Origin: Blattamonas nauphoetae
Taxonomy: Eukaryota; Preaxostyla; Oxymonadida
Reading direction: 5' to 3'
NCBI GenBank assembly: GCA_033064195.1
Contig: JARBJD010000615.1
Coordinates: forward strand, 1 to 28,930
DNA length: 28,930 nucleotides
Every line of letters starts with the position of its first letter. Position 1 is the first letter of the stretch. The position numbers and the translations under genes were made by a program. This document shows positions 18,497 to 28,014 of the stretch, piece by piece. Below the pieces are notes generated by a model. The model had not been told where the DNA came from and did no database searches. It saw only the letters and a program-made list of their open reading frames with translations.

Positions 18497-19098
18497 CTTC
18501 ATCATTTACGATCAGTTCTTCAATCCTCGTTTCCCATTGATTCTCATAATTCTTCATTTCATTCATCATCCTTTTTCTTTTTTATTTGTCTCCCAATCTC
18601 CAATTGGACAGAAACCTGAAAAACGATGATTGTTCCCGTGAAATGATTGGATTCTCACGCTCCCGTCAGAACATTATTAATCTTAGCAAGGTGTGTCGAA
18701 TTTTGCTTAAGCTGAACGCGTTGCTGAACTGCTAGTTGAGTCGTCAGCCTTTTCTGTCCTTCAAACGACTCTGTGGGCTCGATAACAACTATAATTGCCT
18801 TCAGAATGATCTGTCTCAATACCCTTGTGGGCAGCACACTCCTTCTGAACAATGCTGCAGATAAGAGCGCCCTCCATGTGCACGAAGTGGCAGACCAGAC
18901 TACGCTCAGCGTTGGGTGGTGAAGGGCGGCAGACATATGCACTGTGTCAGTGAGGTTGGGATATACTCTGGTGGTGAGTCTTGAGATGTATGGCTTGCAG
19001 ATACCCAATCTAACAAGCTCGTCTGTTTTTCAGTCATCTCGTTGGTAGCAGACAGTGAAGAGCATCGCATGCGATCCGATTTCGTCTCCGAAGTCATA
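18497..19098. other. Intergenic or weakly coding stretch beside the MITE
   Basis: Just after IFT46 the sequence is AT-rich. From about 18650 on, open frames exist on both strands (a minus frame of about 117 codons at 18655-19008). None shows a recognisable domain. A minus segment touching the MITE ('TSETKSDRMRCSSLSATNE', near 19090-19035) may be the tail of the coiled-coil gene. Confidence 0.3.
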
Positions 19099-19137
19099 GT
19101 GGTGTTAGAAACCCGCTCTGGTTCATAAACCCGCAAC
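19099..19137 (+). repeat. MITE left terminal inverted repeat
   Basis: Begins GTGGTGTTAGAAACCCGC and ends ATAAACCCGCAAC. Partner 19844-19882. Confidence 0.85.
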
Positions 19138-19843
19138 CAGCGTGATAAAACCGCCACTTCATTCATGAATTATTCTGTTTTTCTAATGTCCTCTACAGAA
19201 GTAATGAAGAAGTTTTTAGGAAGAAGTGAAAAAGAAAAACACGTTCGTGAAAAGTGACTTTCACATAAATGGGCCATGATTCAAACACAATTTGATGTTT
19301 CCAAGCCCATGACTCACTGCATGTCTTTCAGCCACAAAACAAGTGTCAATTCTCAAATCCAAATGTTTTTCAAATCCATCCGACCATTGGGAGTGAGATT
19401 CAGCGATTCATGGATGAATCACAAAATGTCAACAATGAAGTATGTCTCTTTCTTGAAATCATACCTGTGATTATCCGATAGATAGTACATTCGAAGAAGG
19501 AGATAATATCTTGAATCGTACAGAGATTTACGTCAAGAAGACAAAAGGACAGTGACATCGATGATTGTGCATTCAAATGAAGAATAGAAGAGAAGAAAAT
19601 GAATCCGATCACTGAGACAATGTTTTTTGAAGCTCACAACAACGTACCCAACAAGAAAGCCAGAACAGAGTAGTATTTGATGACAATGCAGAGTCTCGAA
19701 AAGATCAGATTCAATTACGTCACTTCACGACTGTTTTCGATAGATTTTTTCGAAAATGTGAGAAAAATAGAGGATAATGTGAACAAATGGTGAAAGAGTG
19801 AGATTATGATGAAGATCGTTCGGTTGCGGTTTTTTGGACCCCC

Positions 19844-19882
19844 GTTGCGGGTTTCTGAACGCGTGCGGGTTTCTAACACCAC
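19844..19882 (-). repeat. MITE right terminal inverted repeat
   Basis: Ends GCGGGTTTCTAACACCAC, followed by TA. Partner 19099-19137, with four differences. Confidence 0.85.
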
Positions 19883-20737
19883 TATCATCAAAGGAGTGGG
19901 AGTGTTGGTTGTTGTGAGGTTGGTCTGGAGTGTGTCTTGCTCAGTCGTGAGCTGATCAATGTTCGTGTGGAGTGTCTCGATGGAAGGGCTCTTCTCCTCG
20001 TTTATTCCAATCCACTCATCCACCTCCCTCTTCGTCTCCTCCAATCTCTCCTCCAGCCGCGTGTTGTTCTCTCGTACCATCTCCATATGCTGCCTCGTTC
20101 GCTCCAAACTGTTTTCCAGAGTGCTTTTGTCTGCAGCCAGCCATGCTGATCGAACTTGGTAGTCCGACATCTTCTCTGCCAATCGGGCGTTCTCCTCTTT
20201 GAGATAAGTCAGTTCGGATTGTTCATCAGCTGATACTGAACCCATTGTTCGTTGCTCTTTTTCAAATATCGCCTTGTCGTTCTGTTTCAGTGAACGATGC
20301 TTTCGAAGAATCGGGCTTTCGCAATAGATCTGCTGTTCATCACCGGTGTCCAATCCATTCGGAGAGGGACTGTGTTCTTCAGATGTTGTTGGTGCTCCTG
20401 TGAACTGCTTTGTTGTGATTTGCGCTTCTGCATCTGATGACAGCGTCGGCAGTGTGAGTCCGGTCAGATCAGCATGTGGCTCCTTCCGCTCTCCCCTTCT
20501 CTCCTGCAGTGAGCTGTTCGGCTTCTGAATCGCCACGAACGAGTCTTCAAAACGCTAGTAATCGTCGAATTGTTCGTCCCGTATGGAGTCGGCTATGATC
20601 GTGTTCGACAGGACGAGGCGAGGCTTGTCATCAGTCAAATTGTATCGCGTGAGGGTTGGAATCGTATTCACCTCCACACTGGACCACACAAGAAAAATCA
20701 TCACTATAAGTATCAGCACTGTGTGTGATATGACCAA
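19883..20737 (-). CDS. Coiled-coil protein with N-terminal signal/anchor helix, 3' side cut by MITE
   Basis: Starts at ATG 20737-20735 with a hydrophobic leader ('SHTVLILIVMIFLVW'), then a polar region ('TRYNLTDDKPRLVLSNTIIA'). A Ser/Thr/Pro-rich stretch follows, then a long heptad-rich coiled coil ('ELTYLKEENARLAEKMSDYQ', 'LENSLERTRQHMEMV', 'RLEERLEETKREVDEW'). A TAG at 20557-20555 lies in frame between 'DEQFDDY' and 'RFEDSFVAIQKPN' and fits glutamine. The readable protein runs into the MITE end after 'TTTNTPTPLM', so the natural 3' end is lost or changed. No family recognised. An overlapping plus frame (20583-20900) is judged a shadow. Confidence 0.55.
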
Positions 20738-20893
20738 TCCATCAGAGAACTATTGCAAGATTGCAGAGGAAGGATCAACGACGCGGTCTGTGGCGCATGT
20801 CGGCTTTCTCCTATTTGTCACTCCATTTGCATCATTCTTTTTTCCTCTCTCTCTCTCGTGCCAGTTCTTTCCGCCTTTTTGTAGTATGCGAAT

Positions 20894-21073
20894 ATGCTAA
20901 TTGCTCTTGCTGCCATTGTGACTGTCCGGTGCATCGCTCACAAGAAAGAAAAGGGTGAAGATTCGCCCAAACAGCTCATCGTTGAAGAAACCGCAGCGGA
21001 ACCTCCAAAATCACATGAGGAAAGCACTGAATCGGCTCCATCAATGGAAGTTCAGCAAGAATACGAGAGCTAG
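20894..21073 (+). CDS. Possible small membrane protein with acidic tail
   Basis: 'MLIALAAIVTVRCIA' is a short hydrophobic segment, followed by 'HKKEKGEDSPKQ' and an acidic Glu/Ser/Pro-rich tail, like the end of a surface protein. With TAG as Gln the frame continues to TGA 21269-21271, but the sequence after 21073 looks less protein-like. An upstream exon may exist, because a pyrimidine-rich acceptor (CTCTCTCTCGTGCCAG) ends at about 20862. Family unknown. Confidence 0.4.
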   Translation: MLIALAAIVTVRCIAHKKEKGEDSPKQLIVEETAAEPPKSHEESTESAPSMEVQQEYES

Positions 21074-21267
21074 CACATCGGGTTTCAAACATCGCTAAAG
21101 TGTTATCTGGCATATCTTCGACTTTAAGTTGTAAATATTTCGTGTGCATTTCATGTACATCACGTCAGAATGTTTGGTGCATAACTAGTTCAGAGAAAAG
21201 GAGATCAAACCATACACACGGAGTTTCAAGTCTTTGTTGATTCCAAAAAAGTACAGAAGAACGGAGA

Positions 21268-21535
21268 ATGAACAGGAAGGAACATCGGATGTATGTGACG
21301 TGATAACTATCGTAGGAACGTGGTCAAGAAGGGCGTGGTTGGAATCCGTGTCGTGTCCCGTTTCTCTGCACTCAAAGACATCCTCCCAACCAGAATTGAA
21401 CAGTTTCCTGCTGCAAGTATGGTCATTTTCTGGCTGGTGTTCTTGCCATCGTTGTTATCGAGTCATACGGTTGAATTTCGTGATCCAACCGTTTCATCTC
21501 CACTAAGCTTACTCTTCGAGGTAGTGACGCCTTGA
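21268..21535 (+). CDS. Hypothetical protein with a candidate 25-base intron
   Basis: ATG 21268 followed by 'NRKEHR'. Removing GTATGT...CGTAG (21291-21315) keeps the frame into 'NVVKKGVVGIRVVSRFSALK' and a hydrophobic stretch 'MVIFWLVFLPSLLSS', ending at TGA 21533-21535. No domain recognised. The intron would be at the short end of those in this window. Confidence 0.3.
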
Positions 21536-21615
21536 AGAATAGGACCAGTGCTGATGAGATGGTGAACAGATAAAGATGTGGTTCTGCCCGAACAGAGAGG
21601 AAAATAATCAGAATT

Positions 21616-22065
21616 CTAGAACACAGACGAATTGATGTTAATTCTGTCAGGAGGCCGGTTGGGGCGGATTACCAGCTGATGACATCGACAAAGAGGATGG
21701 GGGAAGTGAATAAACACGTTCAGACCGAGAAGCGAGAGGGGGAGAAGAAGAGCTGAACGCTTGCATGTTGATCGAGTTGGGCTGGCTGAAGTGGGTGACA
21801 TTGACAGATTCTGTGATAACTTGGAAAACAGCAAAGAGCGACGACGACAGCCAAGTTGCGAGTGATCCATGGAGGAGCTGAGGAAGAGAGGATAAGGAGA
21901 GAGTGAGGGCGACGAGATTCGAGCGCCTTCTTACCTTCCCTGCACCTTCGGCTGCTGACTCGGTGTCGGGGTTGGCGTTCACAGCGTCGTTGTCACAGCT
22001 GGACGCGCGGATTGCGAAGCTGACGGAGCGGACACGAAACTCGGATGGCTCAGCGACGTCTGGCC
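21616..22065 (-). CDS. Hypothetical minus-strand exons
   Basis: On the minus strand 'SEFRVRSVSFAIRASSCDND' and 'NANPDTESAAEGAGK' (about 22060-21935) read well. A candidate intron (21878-21934, GTAAGA ... TTCCTCAG) joins them to 'LLHGSLATWLSSSLFAVFQ', and the frame ends at TGA 21618-21616. The intron is a multiple of three and open, so it may be retained. GC-rich sequence keeps several frames open on both strands here, so strand choice is uncertain. It may be the end of the gene lying upstream (22.3-23.9 kb). Confidence 0.3.
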
Positions 22066-22284
22066 CGCCTCTTCACGTCTTCTTCGATTCCTCGACGTGC
22101 CTGTGACCCTCCGTGTCATCCTGATTTTGCTGTTGCTGGCAGAGTCTCAGAGAACGGGATGGCGAGGGGAGAGAGAGCAGTGAGCGCGACTGGTGTACTG
22201 TGGATGGTCCTTAAGAAAGAGCTCAATTAACAAAAATGCACACTTCCGGTCCTCGAATCCTCTTGGTGTTAGTGCCTGCGCCTA

Positions 22285-23880
22285 TTAGAAACGGATAGGG
22301 TGTCGGTGTCTCGTCCATTCGAGAGCGTCCAGACGAGCAGCGGGAGAGTCAGACGGAGAAACCATGATTCTTTCTTTTCTTGTGAATAAGGAGAAATATG
22401 TAGTTGTTCTTTTAGTGTCGATCTCGGCCACCATCACCAATGTCATGCTGCCACTGGACATAGTATCCAATTCTGGTGTCCTAAATCCCAGTATATTTCC
22501 AATGATTGAGAAACTGAGGGACGCAAATGTGAATGGTGGAATGTGTGATGACTGGTGGGGAATCGCGGAACCAAATCCGAAAACATTCAACAGTGCTCCC
22601 CATATGCAGATCGCCCAGAAGTGACAATCCCTTGGCTTCCACTTGCAGTGCGTGACGTCGTTCCACAGATGTGGATGCAATATGGTTGATACAGTCACCA
22701 CTCCCCATCCGTCTTTGGTTCTCCAAGTTCAAGTTGTATCCCACAAGGGCAACCACGGCAACGAAGTAGACGAATACATCTCACTCGCGCTCGACAAAAC
22801 TAACATGTTGATAGTGACGATCTTCCTAAAATCGTCCTCACACATGAAGAGGATGTACTGTCTCGCGGCTCCAACATTCATGTAGAGTGGAGTTAGAGTG
22901 AGCAAGAATGAGCACACATTTGTTCGGGTAGAGAGTGATGGGCGACGAGAAGTCATTAGATCGAACAGCTCGCTGAAGGAGATGGTTAGTTATTGATGTC
23001 GAGCCCAGAATATTGTTTTGGCCTTTTGTCTCCTCCGTGAAAACTACTGTTCCGACGATGACTTCAGTAATTTTCAGATAACATCCTGTCAGAACCGGAT
23101 TCTGGTCGTCGAGAGAACTGATCCCGAATGACGACAGATTTAGAACTGATACTTGACCTGTGCACTTAATAACGCCAAGAGAATGAAGTAGAATTCGGGA
23201 AAAGACAAGACAATGGCGATAAACAGCAATAAAGAGAAGAAAAGAGGGAGCAGATGTTTGGTGGAAGAAAGCGGAAGGTGTGAGGACATACATCTGTAAA
23301 TAATCGAGTTGGTAGTCGGGATATGATCTTCACCTGTAAGGGAAATGGGCGAATCTTTTCCATGTCAGGGTCCAGTTCGCGCTGGATGAGGAGTTGAGAT
23401 CGGAGTTGGAAAGTTGTGGTGGGGCTGTATGGAATAACGTCGGAGACTCTCCTGCTAGAGAAGATGCTGAATGCAAACGACTGGATATAATTGTGTGGGG
23501 ATCAACTGTCGAATGAAAGAGAAGGAGTGCGCAGCGAATGACAACAAGTGAAAGTATAGTCATTGATTACTGTTGGTACTCGTTTCATTTTCAGGTTAGC
23601 CTCCCCTTCGAGGTTCATTGTGTTCACAGAACACACACCGGAGTCTCCACTGCTCGCCAAAAGGATCAAATCCGCTTGAATGTCATCATTTCTGATCTGA
23701 AATGAATTGAGAACAGAATAAAGTGAACGTACAAATCAACCAACATAACCACACCGATGTGAACGACTTCGCATGAGCGTTTCACTAATCCATCTTTGGT
23801 TCACACCTTAAGAGGTTGACAATAGGTATTTCGATCAGTCAAGGGTGGAAATTTGTCTTCGAAAACGTGCATTGTTTCAG
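22285..23880 (-). pseudogene. P4-type ATPase (phospholipid flippase) remnant
   Basis: P4 ATPases flip aminophospholipids across membranes. On the minus strand, 'VDLIRNDDIQADLILLASS' then 'NTMNLEGEANLKMKR' (about 23745-23590, across intron 23697-23732) match the actuator-domain signature VGDxIRxxDxxPADLxLLSSS ... ETxNLDGETNLK. Further on, 'GCYLKITEVIVGTVVFTEET' (near 23080-23020) fits the LLRGCxLRNTxxxxGxVVFTGxxTK segment. 'TLTPLYMNVGAARQYILFM' (near 22890) sits where membrane helix 4 would be, and 'HFWAICIWGALLNVFGFGSA' (near 22620) resembles a late helix. The TGE of the actuator loop reads GEAN, and the phosphorylation motif DKTGT is not visible anywhere. Several frame changes and one in-frame TGA (about 23811) occur. 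Truncated pseudogene is the likeliest reading. Confidence 0.55.
23697..23732 (-). other. 36-base intron in the flippase remnant
   Basis: On the minus strand GTACGTTC ... CATTTCAG. It splits the conserved 'VDL|IRNDD' motif and the frame is kept on removal. Confidence 0.7.
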
Positions 23881-24588
23881 GCGGTGATGTTATAGTTCTG
23901 GGAGTGTTTGATGATTCGAAAACAGAGATAAAAGTCCATCAATAAAAGAAAATGAGAAACCAGTTCAAAAGCATTGGTACTCTGAAATCAGATGATGGAA
24001 CGTCCGAGCGAGGGACAATGTGTGGGAATGTTCTTGTGGGAGGACCAAAGAGTGGGGAGGGAGCGTGGACGCTGGATCAAAGAAGAGAATATGGGATTAA
24101 CACGTCTTTCCTCACCAATATTATATACCCATTGATTAATCAACACAAATGGAAGAATACTTTAGAAAAGCTAAATCAACAAGGAGTGGACACGGCCAAA
24201 GCATTTTCAAGCTACTCAGCGAACTCTGTGAAGACGAACCCGCGGCGCCACTCCTCAGCGCACTAAAGAGTCGGAACGAAATGATACCGATTAGAAAGAA
24301 AATTCTCAACCATTACACCGGTTTGGGTCTTTTACTTCTCATTTACCCTCACTTCTTTAAGCATACTTCACTCAACTGCTCCAAAGCCTGTCACAATTAC
24401 ATGAACAGCTTGAACGCGGGGATGGTATAAAGTTGCTGCAATGTGTGACCCAGGCCTGCAGCTTCCAAGAGGCCAAAGACTACGGATTCAAAATAACTGA
24501 AAATCAGTATTACTACGCAAAGTCCTTATACGATACTGAATCACAAACGATTCACTCTCCTCCTCAGCATCAACGACAAATAAAACCC

Positions 24589-24611
24589 GTTTGTTTCTCT
24601 CTTTTCTTCAG
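24589..24611 (+). other. 23-base mini-intron in transposase
   Basis: GTTTGTTTCTCTC...TTCTTCAG. Removal joins 'HQRQIKP' to 'HSSQDFLIEEGSQLMND' in frame. At 23 bases it would be among the shortest spliceosomal introns known in any eukaryote. Confidence 0.6.
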
Positions 24612-25772
24612 CATTCGTCTCAGGATTTCTTAATCGAAGAAGGCAGTCAATTGATGAACGATATAATCGAAAATACTGCACCAAGCTGTAAAAACCAAAA
24701 GGCTCTCAAAGAAGAAACAGAAAAAGCAAAGTTTGTCCTGATTATCTCTCAACTTGTTACATTTAGAGAAGACAATAGAAGATACGTTAGACGAGAGCGA
24801 CGTCGATTTTGTCTGCCCTCCTAGTCCAATATTGACAGCTCCCACCATCCAAACCACCTCTTCATTTGGCAATCTCACTCCACACAGCCAAAACAAAACA
24901 CAAAAACAAACAAAAACAAAACAAAAACCAGAAAAAGATTACTCCATACAACAAAAAGACTTATACAACAAATTAAAGGAAGAAGGAAAGACCACGATGC
25001 ATTACTCAACATTTTGCCGAAAACAAGATTCCTGAGGAAACCAGAATGTCGGACGGACCTATGCAGTGTATGTGCTCGTGGAGATTTCCTAGAAAAAACA
25101 TAAAACTCTGGCATCACAAAACAAACAGATACCAGAAAGAAAAAAAAGAAATAGAAGAAATAAAAAACACAAGATTATCGCACAAAAACAACGCGATTTT
25201 TACAACAAGACAATATCTCACCTCACCGATGACTCTTTGGTCATCGTTCTTGATTTTAAAGAAAATTGGCATCTTCCTTTATCTCGTGACCAGATTGGTC
25301 ATGACTTTTCGTTAATACTTCCGTTTCGCATTTATGCATTTCGGTATATCACACACATCACAACCAATTAATTTTAACACATCACAACTTTCTGTCTCCC
25401 ATCACTACACACGATCACCGCTTCGTCGAAGAATGTCTTTCAGATGTTCTCGACATGCAAGATTATGTTCATCAAAAGAATATTTTTATTTTTACAGATG
25501 CTGGCCCGCACTTTCGCAACCAGTATTTCTTAGGTTTCTTACTTTCGTCCAAGCATTCTCCCCTTCGGAGAAAAACTGTTACATACTCTTTATTTTCAGA
25601 GCAGCACGGAAAAACGTGTGTGACTCTGAGTTTGGTTTTCTCACAAATTATGTTGATCATCATTTAGTTTCTCCTATTACGTCTTCAGACTCTTTATTTG
25701 ATTTTTCACACACGGACTATCTGGCCAGGTCCACACCACAGATGGCCTTCAGACCCGTCACTGCTTCCACAA

Positions 25773-25807
25773 GTTTGTTTTTTTATTTTCATATATTCTT
25801 TTCATAG
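25773..25807 (+). other. 35-base intron in transposase
   Basis: GTTTGTTTTTTTATT...CTTTTCATAG, with the same donor GTTTGT as at 24589 and 3123. It separates 'FRPVTAST' from the C-terminal region. Confidence 0.55.
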
Positions 25808-25870
25808 GCACACTCAGTTCCCATCCACTCACAAGTTTACCATGTTGAGGGTGGATGGGATGAAGCAGTA

Positions 25871-25923
25871 CCTTGGCTTCCGGCGCCAAGGGGCCTCACT
25901 CACAGCAGCCCTAGTGAGTGAGG
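25871..25923. repeat. Two adjacent perfect hairpins in a GC-rich island
   Basis: CCTTGGC/GCCAAGG (25871-25877 with 25885-25891, 7-base loop) is directly followed by CCTCACTCAC/GTGAGTGAGG (25894-25903 with 25914-25923, 10-base loop). They lie near the transposase 3' end in sequence much richer in GC than the surroundings. Possible roles are an RNA structure or part of a transposon end. Confidence 0.7.
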
Positions 25924-26077
25924 GCGAAGACAGTTTCTGCTGTATCGTGTCCACGCACGAGAAGCAGGCTGTCGACAACAAAGAGAGGGCTGTCTACGAG
26001 AGGGCGGAGGACACTCCGATAGTGCACACGTGCCTGTCGGATTACTTTTTCTGTAACTTCTTCAAGATTCAGTTCTC

Positions 26078-26330
26078 TTTCTTCATTACCTTCTCTTCCT
26101 TCACCTTCAGTTCCTTCATTACCTTCTGTTCCTTCTCTCCCTTCTGTTCCTTCTTTCCCTTCCGTTCATTCATTACCTTCCGTTCCTTCTCTCCCTTCTG
26201 TTCCTTCATTGCCTTCTGTTCCTTCATTGCCTTCTGTTCCTTCTCTCCCTTCTGTTCATTCATACTTTTCAGTTCCTTCATTGACTTCCCTTCCTTCCTT
26301 ACCTTCCCTTCCTTCATTACCTTCTCATAA
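26078..26330. repeat. 15-base minisatellite
   Basis: About 16 units of TTCATTACCTTCTGT / TTCTCTCCCTTCTGT type, in frame with itself. On the minus strand it would encode repeats of Met-Lys-Glu-Gln-Lys and on the plus strand Phe/Ser-rich peptide. A period of 15 keeps every frame open, so its open frames are not evidence of a gene. Confidence 0.85.
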
Positions 26331-26351
26331 TTCTTTCTCTTCTCTTCATAG

Positions 26352-26613
26352 AAACACCACTTCACACACTTCACCGATCATCGATTTGAGTTAATCACTT
26401 CACCATTTCACATCAAGATACCTGACTTTCTCCGCCAGGCTCTTCACAGAGTTGAACGGGGTCAGCCCTCTCCTCCTGGATGACCTTTTCGGCATCCTTG
26501 ATGAACCTGGAAGCAGGATTGGGTTCCCAGCAGGACTTCTTGGTGTGAAATTGTGGCTGATTATGCTCAAATTATCCTTATTCAACAAAAAACACTTTGA
26601 TCGAAAGTGGTGA
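26352..26613 (+). CDS. Possible coding segment, unknown
   Basis: After a pyrimidine-rich acceptor ending CTTCATAG (26343-26350), a plus frame with one TAA read as Gln runs 'SRYLTFSARLFTELNGV', 'LLLDDLFGILDEPGSRIGFP' and ends at TGA 26611-26613. The codon pattern looks protein-like, but no family is recognised. A minus-strand frame over the same bases is also open. Confidence 0.3.
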
Positions 26614-26981
26614 TACGGAGAAATTCAAAAAATGAAAAATATGGGTTCGGAGAAATTCGATCGAACTTTTCTTGAAAGCGAATAATTTCGACCCATATGT
26701 CCAGAAGAGGCTGACAATGAATTTGAAAGATAGATTGACTATAAATCCGATAAGATCAAACAGATTGGAGTATTTCACAGATGATCGTGAGAAGTTGGTA
26801 TGACAACCTGAAAAGAGGGATGGTTCGATGAGGTCGAGTATCTGTGGAATAAACGACGGAAATATGTCACGATAGCCGAATTAGAACAGTCAGAAGACAC
26901 AAAAACTGACATTGAGGGAAAGTAGGGTCAAAAATATAAAAGATGGGGCAGATCAACGTAAAATGTGATCTGAAGAAGAGC
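26614..26981. other. Spacer with faint coding traces before Polinton copy C
   Basis: AT-rich. Short readable pieces ('EGWFDEVEYLWNKRRKYV', near 26815) suggest old gene debris. No gene called. Confidence 0.3.
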
Positions 26982-27010
26982 TAAGGTTTTGCCCCAAAAA
27001 AATGTTTGAT
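26982..27010 (-). repeat. Candidate Polinton terminal sequence, copy C end
   Basis: TAAGGTTTTGCCCCAA (26982-26997) is the exact reverse complement of 12128-12143. The orientation is correct for the opposite end of the same kind of element. Confidence 0.5.
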
Positions 27011-27179
27011 CTGAATAAAAGAAATGGTTTTAAACAATAAAATGGAGATGTTCATTCTGTACAAAACTAGCTCATCTGAAGGCAATCGTACTTGAAAATG
27101 AATCGTGTCCTCCATTCATTCATGGACTGAAAGCAACTGATTATTTTATTGAATAAACACAAACTTTATTTTTGTAGAA

Positions 27180-27995
27180 ATGGCTAGACCATTTTTGAGT
27201 TCAAAACAAATTGATCAAATAGAGAAGAAACTCCTGGACAATACGTTCCATTCCGAGACTAAAATATACAGAGTCACATTGACGTTTTCCCAAATTCTAC
27301 CAACCTATCATGTCAATGATTCAAATGGACAATACGACGCAAATGATGAGACATACTTCAACGACTGGCTGAATGGAGAATTACCTCCTGATTTAAACAT
27401 TGCTGATGGAAAAATAGTTGTTCAAAGATTTGTGAAACAATTCACCGGATGGATCCTTAGTAACAACGATGCAAGACAAGCATACAGAGCATATCAACAG
27501 TATTTTCAGGAAGCACAGAATAGTCATTTTAATCAACCACCAGCCATCGTAATTCCGACACAACTTCCACAACCAATTGCTATTGAACCTCCGGAATCTC
27601 CAATCATTCCTGGACAGAAGAGAAACCCGACATCAATTGGTTCAGAATATGAATTCCCAATGAAAGAGATGAGGTTTGAAGATGATGATCCACTGATCCC
27701 CAAGTCACCAGATCCACCAACAATTGTGAAGATTGACAAAGGTTTTGTGCCATATGTGAGAGAGATCAACAATGTCGAACCAACGACAAGGCAAGTGCTG
27801 GGAATGTTGGAACGAGTGAAAGGCTATTTTGACCATCAACAGAAGGACAATTCAGAGGAGGAACAAATCAAAGCAGAGAATTCAATGATGGACAATCAAC
27901 AGAAAATGGAACAATTCATTGACAAACAGATCGTTGAATCAAAGAAACTGAATCGAAATATGTTTATTCTTTCACACGTAAGCAGAACTCTCTGA
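27180..27995 (+). CDS. Unknown Polinton protein, ~271 residues
   Basis: An open frame from ATG 27180 (context TTTTTGTAGAAATGG, like the other element gene starts). The N-terminal half is mixed alpha/beta ('QIEKKLLDNTFHSETKIYRV', 'FVKQFTGWILSNNDARQAYR'). The middle is Pro-rich ('PIAIEPPESPIIPGQKRNP') and the C-terminal third is a Gln/Glu/Lys-rich likely coiled coil. It sits between the terminal repeat and the integrase. I recognise no family; terminal protein, DNA-binding or scaffold roles would all fit the position but none is shown. Confidence 0.55.
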   Translation: MARPFLSSKQIDQIEKKLLDNTFHSETKIYRVTLTFSQILPTYHVNDSNGQYDANDETYFNDWLNGELPPDLNIADGKIVVQRFVKQFTGWILSNNDARQAYRAYQQYFQEAQNSHFNQPPAIVIPTQLPQPIAIEPPESPIIPGQKRNPTSIGSEYEFPMKEMRFEDDDPLIPKSPDPPTIVKIDKGFVPYVREINNVEPTTRQVLGMLERVKGYFDHQQKDNSEEEQIKAENSMMDNQQKMEQFIDKQIVESKKLNRNMFILSHVSRTL

Positions 27996-28014
27996 AATGA
28001 CGAAACTGAGTTCA

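Larger units (their letters stand above)
19099..19882. mobile_element. 784-base MITE with 39-base terminal inverted repeats
   Basis: 19099-19137 and 19844-19882 are inverted repeats alike at 35 of 39 positions, flanked by TA on both sides (19097-19098 and 19883-19884). Each end holds two sub-repeats with AACCCGC spaced 18 bases, starting after TA|GTG. No transposase is encoded. TA duplication and end structure place it with Tc1/mariner/pogo elements, and the layout of the ends mirrors the pogo element at 2576-4600. It interrupts the minus-strand coiled-coil gene. Confidence 0.85.
24149..26050 (+). mobile_element. DNA transposon encoding a DDE transposase with mini-introns
   Basis: Parts in order: an N-terminal helical region ('IRKKILNHYTGLGLLLLIYP', about 24290), a DNA-binding-like segment 'ACSFQEAKDYGFKITENQYY' (near 24458), 'LYNKLKEEGKT' and 'STFCRK', then a zinc-binding-like 'RTDLCSVCARGDFLEKT' (near 25050). 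The catalytic region has 'VLDFKENW' (Asp 1), 'FTDAGPHFRNQYF' (Asp 2) and 'EQHGKT' plus 'DSEFGFLTNYV' (acid 3). The C-terminal part is 'LGFRRQGASLTAAL'. TAA 25101, TAG 25152 and TAA 25161 fall in frame inside one coherent segment and fit Gln. Frame changes are partly explained by introns of 23 and 35 bases; others (about 25030, 25350, 25615) are not. Terminal repeats were not found, so the edges are approximate. The exact superfamily is not certain. Confidence 0.65.

Noticed and set aside
20583-20900. Plus-strand gene overlapping the 5' end of the coiled-coil gene
   Set aside because: The minus strand has a Met start, a signal-like leader and a continuous frame into the coiled coil. The plus frame has no motif.
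22364-22624. Plus-strand 86-codon open frame
   Set aside because: It mirrors the minus-strand membrane segments assigned to the flippase remnant, with hydrophobic runs in the same places.
26069-26374. Minus-strand protein of Lys/Glu repeats
   Set aside because: A 15-base minisatellite keeps frames open automatically; there is no other coding evidence.
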